From contig DQAA01000472.1 of NCBI GenBank assembly GCA_003523465.1, forward strand, positions 1 to 6,219: a DNA stretch of 6,219 nucleotides, written 5' to 3'. The position numbers and the translations under genes are program-made. The notes beneath the pieces are model-generated. The model saw only the letters and a program-made list of their open reading frames with translations, was not told where the DNA came from and did no database searches. Positions within the stretch are counted from its first letter, which is position 1. Every line of letters begins with the position of its first letter. Source of the stretch: Pseudomonas sp. (GTDB lineage: Bacteria > Pseudomonadota > Gammaproteobacteria > Pseudomonadales > Pseudomonadaceae). Shown in pieces: positions 1-5,751 of the stretch.

Positions 1-323
1 GGTTCGCCTTCGAACAGCGCGCAGCGGCCGCGGATCTCCCGGCAGTCGAAGATCAGCTTCTGTCCATCGATGGCGGTGACGATATCCAGCAGGGTGATTT
101 CGTCGGCCGGACGGGCCAGGCGGAAGCCGCCGCGTACCCCTTCGGTGGCCGCTACCAGTTTGGCTTTGGCCAGCTTGGTGAAGATCTTCGCCAGGTAATC
201 CTGGGGGACGCCCTGCAGTTCGGCGAGGTCGCGCACGCTGGCATCGCGGCTGTCACCGCCTTCCCCGACCAGGAATATCAGGCAGTGAATGCCGTATTCG
301 ACCCCCGCGCTGTACAACGACAT
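1..323 (-). CDS. Rrf2-family transcriptional regulator (N-terminal 107 residues; C-terminus beyond window)
   Basis: The visible protein starts MSLYSAGVEYGIHCLIFL and has the Rrf2 layout. An N-terminal helix (about 1-20) is followed by a winged helix-turn-helix (about 28-57, VRDLAELQGVPQDYLAKIF) and a wing reading GVRGGFRLARP (62-72). A linker then carries Cys94 and Cys101 (DCREIRGRC). In IscR and NsrR of this family, three clustered cysteines in this region bind an Fe-S cluster. Two are visible here, and a third could lie just past the window edge at residue 107, so cluster binding cannot be decided. Cys14 is an additional cysteine. ATG at 323 is chosen because it gives the usual family N-terminus. 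The gene is divergent from the flavin dehydrogenase at 475, and the shared spacer holds palindromes, so it probably controls that gene and itself. The effector (redox, NO, thiol or Fe-S status) is unknown. Confidence 0.9.
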   Translation of the reverse strand, partial: MSLYSAGVEYGIHCLIFLVGEGGDSRDASVRDLAELQGVPQDYLAKIFTKLAKAKLVAATEGVRGGFRLARPADEITLLDIVTAIDGQKLIFDCREIRGRCALFEGE

Positions 324-340
324 CTTCCATCTCCGACTGA

Positions 341-353
341 ATTGGTCGCCAAT
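341..353. promoter_or_regulatory. Palindrome ATTGG-TCG-CCAAT, possible autoregulatory operator
   Basis: This is a perfect 5+5 inverted repeat with a 3-nt centre. It overlaps the expected transcription start of the Rrf2 gene. Its ATTGGTCG half recurs in inverse orientation as CGACCAAT at 391-398 and 421-428, the latter two exactly 30 bp apart. A regulator bound here could repress its own gene. The role is inferred; no operator of this exact sequence is known to me. Confidence 0.4.
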
Positions 354-380
354 ACTAGCGCCTGATCCGAGTCAGGGCAA
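352..380 (-). promoter_or_regulatory. Candidate sigma-70 promoter of the Rrf2 regulator gene
   Basis: On the minus strand a -35-like TTGCCC (plus-strand 375-380) is separated by 17 bp from a -10-like TAGTAT (352-357). Each matches 4 of 6 consensus positions. The start of transcription would fall near 345, inside the palindrome at 341-353 and about 20 nt before the ATG. A short inverted repeat (CCTGA/TCAGG, 361-376) lies between the two elements. The match is moderate and the assignment rests mainly on position. Confidence 0.45.
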
Positions 381-414
381 AGCCCGCCGCCGACCAATGG
401 TGGCTTGATTTTAT

Positions 415-441
415 TAACTACGACCAATAGAGTCGCAGTTA
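415..441. promoter_or_regulatory. 27-bp near-perfect palindrome, candidate Rrf2-type operator of the dehydrogenase gene
   Basis: The left arm TAACTACGAC (415-424) pairs with the right arm GTCGCAGTTA (432-441) at 9 of 10 positions, around a 7-nt centre CAATAGA. The core GAC-N7-GTC has the same half-site spacing as the IscR type 1 consensus as I recall it, although the outer bases differ. It sits directly upstream of a -10-like TAGAAT at 442-447, so a bound dimer would cover the -35 region of the dehydrogenase promoter. The symmetry is seen in the sequence; assignment to the neighbouring Rrf2 protein is inference. Confidence 0.6.
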
Positions 442-447
442 TAGAAT
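420..447 (+). promoter_or_regulatory. Candidate promoter of the flavin dehydrogenase gene
   Basis: A -10-like TAGAAT (442-447, 5 of 6 matches) lies about 20 nt before the Shine-Dalgarno sequence GGAG at 464-467. The -35 position (420-425, ACGACC, 16-bp spacing) is poor and lies inside the palindrome 415-441. A weak -35 overlapping an operator would suit a repressed or activator-dependent promoter. An alternative -35-like TTGATT occurs at 405-410 but lacks a good partner. Confidence 0.4.
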
Positions 448-474
448 TGAACCCCACTGATGCGGAGCACCCCG

Positions 475-1662
475 ATGAAGCAGCACATTCTTGTTCTTGG
501 CGCCGGTTTTGGCGGTCTGTGGAGCGCCCTGAGCGCCACCCGCCTGCTGGAAATGCATGGCCGTTCCGATGTCGAGGTCAGCGTTCTTGCACCCCAGGCC
601 GAACTGCGCATCCGCCCGCGCTTCTACGAGCCTGATGCGGCCAGCCTGATGGCGCCATTGGGCGAGCTGTTCGAGGTGACCGGCGTGCGCTTCATCAAAG
701 GCCATGCCCAGCGCATCGATGTGGCGGGCAAGCAGGTCGAGTACGTGGATGCCCAGGGCGTCGCCGCAGTCGTGTCTTTCGACCGGTTGGTGCTGGCTAC
801 CGGTAGCGGCCTGGCCCGGTCGGTCGAGCATGCTTTCGATGTCGACCGGATCGAAGAGGCGGTACGCCTGGAAGAGCATCTGAAATCCCTGGCGCAGCGC
901 CCGTATTCGGCAGCGCGCAACACCGTGGTGGTAGCCGGTGGCGGTTTCACCGGCATCGAGACGGCAACCGAAATGCCCGCCCGCTTGCGCGCGGTGCTGG
1001 GCGATGAGGCGCAGGTGAAGGTGATCGTCGTGGATCGCGGGCAGGCCATCGGTGCCTCCCAGGGCGTGGAAATTGCCCGTTCGATCGCCGAAGCCAGCGC
1101 CGAGCTGGGGGTGGAGTGGCGCTTGAATGTGTCGGTGGAAAGCGCGGATGCCCAGGGCGTGACCCTGACGGATGGTCAGCGGATCGACGCCGCCACCGTG
1201 ATCTGGACCACCGGCGTGCGCGCCAGTGCGCTGACCGAACAGATTCCCGGCGAGCGTGATGCCATGGGCCGGCTGCATGTGGATGGCCACCTGCAGGTGA
1301 TCGGCCAGGACGGGATCTTTGCTGCGGGCGATACCGCTTACGCGGCGACCGACACCCTGGGCAACCATGCGCTGATGACCTGCCAGCACGCGATTCCGCT
1401 GGGGCGTCATGCCGGCAACAACGCCGCGGCGCAGTTGATCGGCGTCGAGCCGGTGCCCTACAGCCAGCCCAAGTACGTGACCTGCCTGGACCTGGGCGGT
1501 TGGGGCGCGGTGTTCACCGAGGGCTGGGATCGCCAGGTGAAGCTGGTGCGGGAGGAGGGTAAGGCGTTGAAACGGCAGATCAATACCCAGTGGATCTATC
1601 CGCCGGTGGCCGACAAGGCCGTGGCGCTGGCGGCAGCGGATCCATTGATTCCGATTGCCTGA
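475..1662 (+). CDS. NAD(P)/FAD-dependent oxidoreductase, NADH dehydrogenase (NDH-2-like) family
   Basis: This 395-aa flavoprotein probably passes electrons from NAD(P)H through FAD to a quinone or another acceptor. It has an N-terminal FAD Rossmann motif LGAGFGG (residues 8-14). A second dinucleotide fold with GGGFTGIE (155-162) binds NAD(P)H. The FAD-contacting GIFAAGD ends at Asp286. The C-terminal section (about 330-395, including TCLDLGGWGAVFTEGW) resembles the end of NDH-2-type proteins. No transmembrane helix is apparent, so any membrane contact would be peripheral. There is no redox-active CxxxxC disulfide, which argues against a disulfide reductase. ATG 475 is chosen because GGAG at 464-467 lies 7 nt upstream; an in-frame ATG at 460 would include that site in the coding region. 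The gene is divergent from the Rrf2 regulator, suggesting redox- or stress-responsive expression. The exact acceptor cannot be read from the sequence. Confidence 0.88.
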   Translation: MKQHILVLGAGFGGLWSALSATRLLEMHGRSDVEVSVLAPQAELRIRPRFYEPDAASLMAPLGELFEVTGVRFIKGHAQRIDVAGKQVEYVDAQGVAAVVSFDRLVLATGSGLARSVEHAFDVDRIEEAVRLEEHLKSLAQRPYSAARNTVVVAGGGFTGIETATEMPARLRAVLGDEAQVKVIVVDRGQAIGASQGVEIARSIAEASAELGVEWRLNVSVESADAQGVTLTDGQRIDAATVIWTTGVRASALTEQIPGERDAMGRLHVDGHLQVIGQDGIFAAGDTAYAATDTLGNHALMTCQHAIPLGRHAGNNAAAQLIGVEPVPYSQPKYVTCLDLGGWGAVFTEGWDRQVKLVREEGKALKRQINTQWIYPPVADKAVALAAADPLIPIA

Positions 1663-1674
1663 GGCTTGGTGATA

Positions 1675-1697
1675 GTGGGGCCGCTAAGCGGCCCCAC
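1675..1697. terminator. GC-rich hairpin shared by two convergent genes
   Basis: GTGGGGCCGCT (1675-1685) and AGCGGCCCCAC (1687-1697) are perfect 11-nt inverted repeats around a single A. In RNA this would fold as a strong stem of about 9 bp with a small loop. It begins 12 nt after the dehydrogenase stop and ends 4 nt from the stop of the convergent 202-aa gene. It could therefore stop transcription from both sides. Neither side has a strong T tract, so efficiency is uncertain. Confidence 0.65.
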
Positions 1698-1701
1698 GTT
1701 G

Positions 1702-2310
1702 TCACACGTTCAACGGATCCTCGCGGTCCTCCCGGCTCTTGCGCAGTTGCGCCGGATCCGTCGCCTCCAGCTCGCTCACCGGCTTGATCAGGGTCTGCGC
1801 CGCTACCGCTGCCTGCATCTGCGGTTCCAGCCTGGCCATGGACTTGATCTCGCTTTCTTCCTTCATGCGCTCGGCAATCTGCTTGTCGATGGCATCCTTC
1901 TTCTCCGGCGGCAGCGCTTCGTAATCCTCTTCGGTCAGCCCCAGCTCGTTGAGCATCTTCAGGCGGATCTTCTCTTCCGGCGACAACGCCATGTAATCGC
2001 GGAACTCCTGCGCCGCGCTGCGCGTGGTCGGGGTACCTTCGTCCGATTCGCTGATCCCGGCCGACTCGCTGGCGCTGTTCTGCAGCGCCACTTTCAGCTT
2101 GGCGAACGCCTCGTCCTGGGCGTCCTTGGCGTCCTGGTAGGTCGAGCTCGACGCATTGCCTGCGGCAGCCGTACTGGCAACGGTGGAGACCGAGGAGGCG
2201 GTCGCGGTTTCTGCCTGATAGGCTTGCCCGTCCACGCCGGAGACGGCAGGCAGGGGACGGTGTTGCTGGACGGCGGCGTTCTGCCAGCCATGGCCATTGA
2301 TGATGCTCAC
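1702..2310 (-). CDS. Uncharacterised 202-aa acidic protein behind a sigma-54-type promoter
   Basis: I do not recognise a named family. The GTG start at 2310 is chosen because AAGGAG (minus strand, 2319-2324) lies 8 nt upstream; the open frame runs further upstream but has no other ribosome site and would cross the promoter. The protein begins MSIINGHGWQNAAV. It has an Ala/Ser/Thr-rich, probably disordered segment (about 33-60) and a Ser/Glu-rich linker (about 78-97). A charged helical core follows (about 99-152), including EFRDYMALSPEEKIRLKML, LTEEDYEALPPEKK and AERMKEE. A helical stretch (about 155-180) and a charged tail ending DREDPLNV complete it. There is no cysteine, signal peptide or membrane segment. 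The SPEEK/LTEEDYEALPPEKK pattern looks like a conserved small helical domain rather than random coding. A good sigma-54 site upstream and a FliA-type promoter facing the other way suggest flagellar-cascade control, so a flagellar accessory or exported protein is possible but unproven. Confidence 0.8.
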   Translation of the reverse strand: MSIINGHGWQNAAVQQHRPLPAVSGVDGQAYQAETATASSVSTVASTAAAGNASSSTYQDAKDAQDEAFAKLKVALQNSASESAGISESDEGTPTTRSAAQEFRDYMALSPEEKIRLKMLNELGLTEEDYEALPPEKKDAIDKQIAERMKEESEIKSMARLEPQMQAAVAAQTLIKPVSELEATDPAQLRKSREDREDPLNV

Positions 2311-2353
2311 GGGATCGACTCCTTGAGGGGGAACATACAGGTCCGGGAAACAG

Positions 2354-2370
2354 GGCAATCGCTGTGCCAG
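2354..2370 (-). promoter_or_regulatory. Sigma-54 (RpoN) promoter for the 202-aa gene
   Basis: The minus strand reads CTGGCACAGCGATTGCC. This has the -24 box TGGCAC, a 5-nt spacer and the -12 box TTGC, with the diagnostic GG and GC doublets exactly 10 nt apart. It is a near-consensus sigma-54 site. Transcription would start near 2343, leaving a leader of about 33 nt with the AAGGAG site and the GTG start at 2310. Sigma-54 promoters need an enhancer-binding ATPase; FleQ is the flagellar one in Pseudomonas, but no binding site for it was identified here. Confidence 0.78.
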
Positions 2371-2443
2371 TCCTGCGCAGGGCCCGTAATCCGTGGCTTG
2401 CAACCGGCCCGAAGACCTGCGGCTTGCCTCCGGGCGGAAGACC

Positions 2444-2461
2444 CTTGCCGCTTTCGGCAAG
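2444..2461. repeat. Perfect hairpin upstream of the FliA-type promoter
   Basis: CTTGCCG (2444-2450) and CGGCAAG (2455-2461) form 7-bp arms around CTTT. The repeat sits 11 nt upstream of the sigma-28 -35 box and between the two divergent promoters. It may be a regulator site, or a hairpin separating transcription in the two directions. A direct repeat GAAGACC (2411-2417 and 2438-2444) lies next to it. Function is unknown. Confidence 0.4.
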
Positions 2462-2472
2462 CCCGGCGGCAT

Positions 2473-2499
2473 TAAAGTTTGCCCGCGTGATGCCGATCA
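2473..2499 (+). promoter_or_regulatory. Sigma-28 (FliA) flagellar promoter for the dioxygenase-methyltransferase pair
   Basis: TAAAGTTT (2473-2480), an 11-nt spacer and GCCGATCA (2492-2499) match the enteric FliA consensus TAAAGTTT-N11-GCCGATAA at 15 of 16 defined positions with exact spacing. Pseudomonas FliA recognises closely related elements. The orientation points to the gene at 2642, with a predicted start near 2506 and a leader of about 135 nt. FliA-type promoters are usually limited to flagellin, chemotaxis and other late motility genes, so this is the best clue to what the downstream operon serves. Confidence 0.78.
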
Positions 2500-2505
2500 C
2501 AAGAT

Positions 2506-2641
2506 CACTAGAGCCGGGCCATGACCCGGTATCCCATGCGGTTGGAGTTGCCCGCCGAACGGGCAGAGTGGCGTCGCCTTGCGTCCACTTCAATTCATGG
2601 CCCGCCCGGCGGGCACCAGTCTTTGTGAGGAAGAGGCGTTT
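2506..2641 (+). other. Long 5' leader with three GC-rich hairpins and a 35-codon ORF
   Basis: Between the predicted FliA start and the dioxygenase ATG lie three short stems: CCGGG/CCCGG (2514-2529), TGCCCG/CGGGCA (2549-2565) and GCCCGC/GCGGGC (2600-2614). A 35-codon frame runs from ATG 2521 to TGA 2626-2628 and ends on the ribosome binding region of the dioxygenase. No strong Shine-Dalgarno precedes ATG 2521, so translation of this frame is doubtful. I recognise no known riboswitch. Confidence 0.3.
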
Positions 2642-3508
2642 ATGAATCTCTACATCAACCAGTTGCAGAAGAAGCCGGCATTCCGCGAGCAGGTCTATGC
2701 GGGCGATATCTTCCTCGATACCAACCTGCGCAGCGCCCATGAACTCTGCGCCCTGGCCCGGCACAGCATCACCGAAGCCTTCGACGGCGAGACCGACCAC
2801 GTCTCGCTGCACAAGAAGATGCCGGTGGAAACCTTCGTCGAGCACGTTACCCGGCTCAAGCGCAAGTTCACCAACGGCCCGCAGGCCAAGGCACTGATCC
2901 GCGACTACATCCTCGAAATCGGTGCCGACCCGAACGACTACATCTTCGACGTGCCACGGGTCCGCGTGGTGCCCAACTACGACTACCTGCACGCCGGCGT
3001 CAGCTACGCCTACAAGGCGCACCGCGACACCTGGTACGGCAGCGTCGATTGCCAGCTCAACACCTGGATGCCGATCTACAGCATCGAGCCCGAGCAGACC
3101 ATGATGATCAACCCGGCCTACTTCACCAAGCCGGTGCAGAACTCGTCCCACAGCTGGAGCCTGACCGACTGGATCAACAACCAGCGCCTCAAGGCCAAGG
3201 ACAACATCACCCAGGAAAACCGTGTGCACCCGGTGCCCCTCGAAGAGATCGACGATGCGTCGGAGATCCGCATCGCCGGCAACAGCGGCGAGATCCTGAT
3301 GTTCTCCGGCGCCCACCTGCACGGCACCGTGGCCAACCACACCGACCGCATCCGCTTCAGCGTGGACTTCCGCCTGATCCACCTGCAGGACCTGATTCAG
3401 AAGCGCGGCGCGCCCAATGTCGACAACGGTTGTTTCGACGTGGAAGCCGGCTTCAAAGACCTTTTCCATGCCAGCGACTTTTCGCAATTCCAGGGAGTTA
3501 ACCCATGA
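2642..3508 (+). CDS. Putative Fe(II)/2-oxoglutarate-dependent dioxygenase (phytanoyl-CoA dioxygenase-like)
   Basis: This 288-aa protein fits a cupin-fold non-haem iron oxygenase, which couples 2-oxoglutarate decarboxylation to hydroxylation of a substrate. The facial triad is visible as His127-Arg-Asp129 in AHRDTWYG and His227 in AHLHGTVANHTDRIRFS. Arg238, 11 residues after His227, is placed like the 2-oxoglutarate-binding arginine of phytanoyl-CoA dioxygenases. His225 is a less likely alternative distal ligand. The length is normal for the family, and there is no signal peptide or membrane segment, so it is cytosolic. ATG 2642 is chosen because GAGGAAGAGG (2627-2636) lies just upstream; in-frame starts at 2579 (TTG) and 2597 (ATG) lack one. 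The stop overlaps the methyltransferase start as ATGA, so the two are co-translated and probably act on one substrate, hydroxylation then O-methylation. A FliA-type promoter precedes it. The substrate is unknown. Confidence 0.82.
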   Translation: MNLYINQLQKKPAFREQVYAGDIFLDTNLRSAHELCALARHSITEAFDGETDHVSLHKKMPVETFVEHVTRLKRKFTNGPQAKALIRDYILEIGADPNDYIFDVPRVRVVPNYDYLHAGVSYAYKAHRDTWYGSVDCQLNTWMPIYSIEPEQTMMINPAYFTKPVQNSSHSWSLTDWINNQRLKAKDNITQENRVHPVPLEEIDDASEIRIAGNSGEILMFSGAHLHGTVANHTDRIRFSVDFRLIHLQDLIQKRGAPNVDNGCFDVEAGFKDLFHASDFSQFQGVNP

Positions 3509-4227
3509 CCAAGCGTCGTCTGACTGCTGCCGAGGTCGAGTACAACGAAAAGCGCGCCAGCGTGCTGAGCCGTGTCGATGCCCAATACGTGGCCGATGCC
3601 CCCTTCGTCTTCGCCAACCGCATCGCCGTGACCGCAGCGCTGTCGCGGATCGAGCTGTTCAAGATGGTCCAGGACATCCCTGGCGCCATCGTTGAATGCG
3701 GCGTGTACAAGGGCAACTCGTTGATGCTCTACATGCAGCTGTCGATGATTCTCGAGCCGTACGCGATCAACCGGTCGATCATCGGCTTCGACACCTTTCA
3801 GGGCTTTGCCAGCATCGACCAGAAGGAAGACCCGGCGGACATCAACGAAAGCATGTTCTCCGACACCGACGAGACCCTGATCCAGGACATGATCGACGCC
3901 AATGACCTGGTCCGCCCGGTCAACCGCATCCCGCGTTGCGAGATCGTGAAAGGCGACATCCTTGAAACCGTGCCGGCCTTCGTCAAGACCCGCCCGGACC
4001 TGGTGGTGGCCATGCTGATCCTCGACACCGACCTGTATTCGTCGACCAAGGTCGCGCTGGAAACCTTCCTGCCGTACATGCCCAAGGGTGCCATCGTGGT
4101 CCTGGACGAAGTCGCCTACCGCAACTTCCCCGGCGAAACCGCCGCCCTGCGCGACGTGCTGGACCTGAACAAGGTCGAGCTGAAGCGTCTGCCGTTCGAT
4201 TCGAGCGTGGGTTACTTCCGCGTCTGA
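3505..4227 (+). CDS. TylF/MycF-type SAM-dependent O-methyltransferase
   Basis: This 240-aa protein matches the macrocin O-methyltransferase (TylF/MycF/NovP) family, which methylates sugar hydroxyls in a metal-dependent way. Motif I is GAIVECGVYKGNSLM (60-74), the SAM-binding loop. GFDTFQGFA (94-102) carries an acidic residue, Asp96, after strand 2. LDTDLYSST (173-181) supplies Asp174 and Asp176. VVLDEVAYRNFPGE (198-211) supplies Asp201-Glu202 where family members often have Asp-Asp. These acids are the expected metal-binding group. ATG 3505 overlaps the dioxygenase stop by 4 nt, with GGGAG at 3493-3497 as ribosome site. Family members act on sugars that are already attached or nucleotide-linked, often after a hydroxylation, which suits the preceding oxygenase. 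With a FliA-type promoter upstream, a flagellin glycan sugar is a reasonable but untested substrate. The natural product or polysaccharide alternative remains open. Confidence 0.87.
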   Translation: MTKRRLTAAEVEYNEKRASVLSRVDAQYVADAPFVFANRIAVTAALSRIELFKMVQDIPGAIVECGVYKGNSLMLYMQLSMILEPYAINRSIIGFDTFQGFASIDQKEDPADINESMFSDTDETLIQDMIDANDLVRPVNRIPRCEIVKGDILETVPAFVKTRPDLVVAMLILDTDLYSSTKVALETFLPYMPKGAIVVLDEVAYRNFPGETAALRDVLDLNKVELKRLPFDSSVGYFRV

Positions 4228-4244
4228 GCGTCGTAGAAAACAAG

Positions 4245-4348
4245 AGCGGGACGCGGTCCCCGTGGGAGCTGGCTTGCCAGCGATTGCTGTAGTGAATTCA
4301 CCATAGCAATCGCTGGCAAGCCAGCTCCCACAGGGGCCGCGTCCCGCT
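4245..4348. repeat. REPIN: inverted REP doublet forming a 104-bp near-perfect palindrome
   Basis: The whole element is one inverted repeat, 48 of 52 base pairs matching, centred on GTGAATTCAC (4292-4301). Mismatches are at 4257/4336, 4261/4332, 4289/4304 and 4291/4302. Two REP units lie inside it, 4262-4284 and its complement 4309-4331, each with GTGGGAGC followed by the small hairpin CTGGCTTGCCAG. Pairing continues 17 bp outside each REP core (AGCGGGACGCGG). Such REP doublets are non-autonomous elements moved by RAYT transposases encoded elsewhere. It lies between convergent genes, 17 nt from one stop and 12 nt from the other, and probably also acts as a bidirectional terminator. On the lpdV side it is followed by a T-rich stretch, CTTGTTTTC. 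Confidence 0.9.
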
Positions 4349-4360
4349 TCCTGATCTTCT

Positions 4361-5749
4361 TCAGATATGCAGAGCGTGCCCCAAGGCTCTCAGCGCCGCT
4401 TCCTGCACCGCCTCACCCAGGGTCGGATGGGCGTGAATGGTCCCCGCCACATCCTCCAGCCGTGCACCCATCTCCAGTGACTGGGCAAACGCCGTGGACA
4501 GCTCCGACACGCCAACCCCCACCGCCTGCCAACCGACGATCAGGTGGTTATCCCGTCGCGCCACCACCCGCACGAAACCGCTTTTAGATTCCAGGGTCAT
4601 GGCCCGGCCATTGGCGGCGAAGGGGAATTGCGCCACAAGGCAATCGAGACCTTCTTCCTTGGCGGTTTCCGGGGTCTTGCCGGCCACCACCAGCTCCGGA
4701 TCGGTGAAGCACACCGCTGCGATGGCCGTGGGGGTGAAGGCGCGCTGCTTGCCGGCGATCAGTTCGGCGACCATCTCGCCCTGGGCCATGGCCCGGTGCG
4801 CAAGCATGGGTTCGCCAGTCAGGTCGCCGATGGCCCAGACGTTGCGCATGCTGGTCTGGCAGCGCTCGTCGGTGGCGATGGCGGCGCCGTTCATCTTCAG
4901 CTCCAGCGCTTCGAGGTTGAAGCCCTTGGTCCGCGGACGACGGCCCACGGCGACCAGCACCTGGTCGGTGCCCAGCGCCAGTTCCTCACCATCGGGCTTG
5001 CGCACCTTCAGGCGTTTTTCGGCAGCATCGAAGCCTTCGACGCTGTGCCCGAGATATAGCTGCACCCCGAGTTTCTTCAGCGACTCGGCTACCGGCTGGG
5101 TCAGCTCCGCGTCATAGGTCGGCAGGATGCGGTCCCGCGCTTCGACCACGCTGACCTCGACCCCGAGCTTGCGATAGACGATGCCCAGCTCCAGGCCGAT
5201 ATAGCCACCACCGACCACGGTCAGGCGCTTGGGCAGGGCCTTGGGTGACAGCGCTTCGGTGGAGGAAATCACCGCGCCACCCAAGGACAGCATCGGCAAT
5301 TCGACGCTGCTGGAACCGGTGGCGAGCAACAGGTGTTCGCAGCGGATGCGCAGGTCCTGGCCGTCGATTTCCACCAGCTTGCCGTCGATGACCTTGGCCC
5401 AGCCGTGGATCACCTTGACGTCGTTCTTCTTCAGCAGGGCCGCAACGCCCGTGGTCAGGCGGTCGACGATGCCGTCCTTCCAGGCCACGCTTTGCCCGAT
5501 ATCCAGGCTCGGCGCGGAAACGCTGATACCGAGGCTGGAAGTCCGGCTGTGCTGCTCGGTCTGGTGGAACTGCTCGGCCACATGGATCAGCGCCTTCGAC
5601 GGAATGCAGCCGATGTTCAGGCAGGTACCGCCCAGGGCCTGGCCTTCGACGAGAATGGTCGGGATGCCCAGTTGTCCGGCGCGGATCGCGGCGATGTAGC
5701 CGCCGGGGCCGCCGCCGATGATGAGAAGGGTAGTGTCCAGAGTCTGCAT
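4361..5749 (-). CDS. lpdV: Dihydrolipoamide dehydrogenase, E3 of the branched-chain 2-oxo acid dehydrogenase complex
   Basis: This 462-aa cytosolic flavoprotein reoxidises the dihydrolipoyl group of E2 with NAD+, the last step of valine, leucine and isoleucine keto acid oxidation. The FAD fold starts with IIGGGPGG (10-17). The redox disulfide is Cys43-Cys48 in [13 protein letters not shown] (40-52). The NAD fold has [10 protein letters not shown] (178-187), and a second FAD contact is AIGD. The C-terminal dimerisation domain ends with the catalytic pair His441-Glu446 in HAHPTLGE. Length and motifs are complete. ATG 5749 is chosen because it gives the standard N-terminus. It starts 2 nt after the bkdB stop, with GGAG in the end of bkdB as ribosome site; the frame open further upstream is antisense-free shadow of bkdB. 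Pseudomonas carries several lipoamide dehydrogenases, and the position right after bkdB identifies this one as LPD-Val. The REPIN downstream probably ends the operon. Confidence 0.95.
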   Translation of the reverse strand: MQTLDTTLLIIGGGPGGYIAAIRAGQLGIPTILVEGQALGGTCLNIGCIPSKALIHVAEQFHQTEQHSRTSSLGISVSAPSLDIGQSVAWKDGIVDRLTTGVAALLKKNDVKVIHGWAKVIDGKLVEIDGQDLRIRCEHLLLATGSSSVELPMLSLGGAVISSTEALSPKALPKRLTVVGGGYIGLELGIVYRKLGVEVSVVEARDRILPTYDAELTQPVAESLKKLGVQLYLGHSVEGFDAAEKRLKVRKPDGEELALGTDQVLVAVGRRPRTKGFNLEALELKMNGAAIATDERCQTSMRNVWAIGDLTGEPMLAHRAMAQGEMVAELIAGKQRAFTPTAIAAVCFTDPELVVAGKTPETAKEEGLDCLVAQFPFAANGRAMTLESKSGFVRVVARRDNHLIVGWQAVGVGVSELSTAFAQSLEMGARLEDVAGTIHAHPTLGEAVQEAALRALGHALHI

Positions 5750-5751
5750 GC

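Noticed and set aside
439..1410. Minus-strand open frame of 323 codons
   Set aside because: It is antisense to the dehydrogenase, rich in His/Gly/Ala and lacks any recognisable motif; the plus-strand frame carries both dinucleotide-binding motifs.
2311..2472. Upstream extension of the 202-aa frame to 2472
   Set aside because: It would translate through the sigma-54 promoter and the AAGGAG site; GTG 2310 is well placed after that site.
2579..2641. Earlier in-frame starts for the dioxygenase (TTG 2579, ATG 2597)
   Set aside because: Neither has a Shine-Dalgarno sequence, and both would bury the strong GAGGAAGAGG site that precedes ATG 2642.
1580..3487. Minus-strand open frame of 635 codons across several genes
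   Set aside because: It lies antisense to the dioxygenase and out of frame with the 202-aa gene, and its translation is low-complexity Val/Gly/Asp- and Arg-rich, typical of a GC-rich shadow frame.
4262..4331. Repeat pair considered as a CRISPR fragment or IS end
   Set aside because: There are only two inverted units with a REP core and no spacers, and no transposase or target duplication is visible; a REP doublet explains it.
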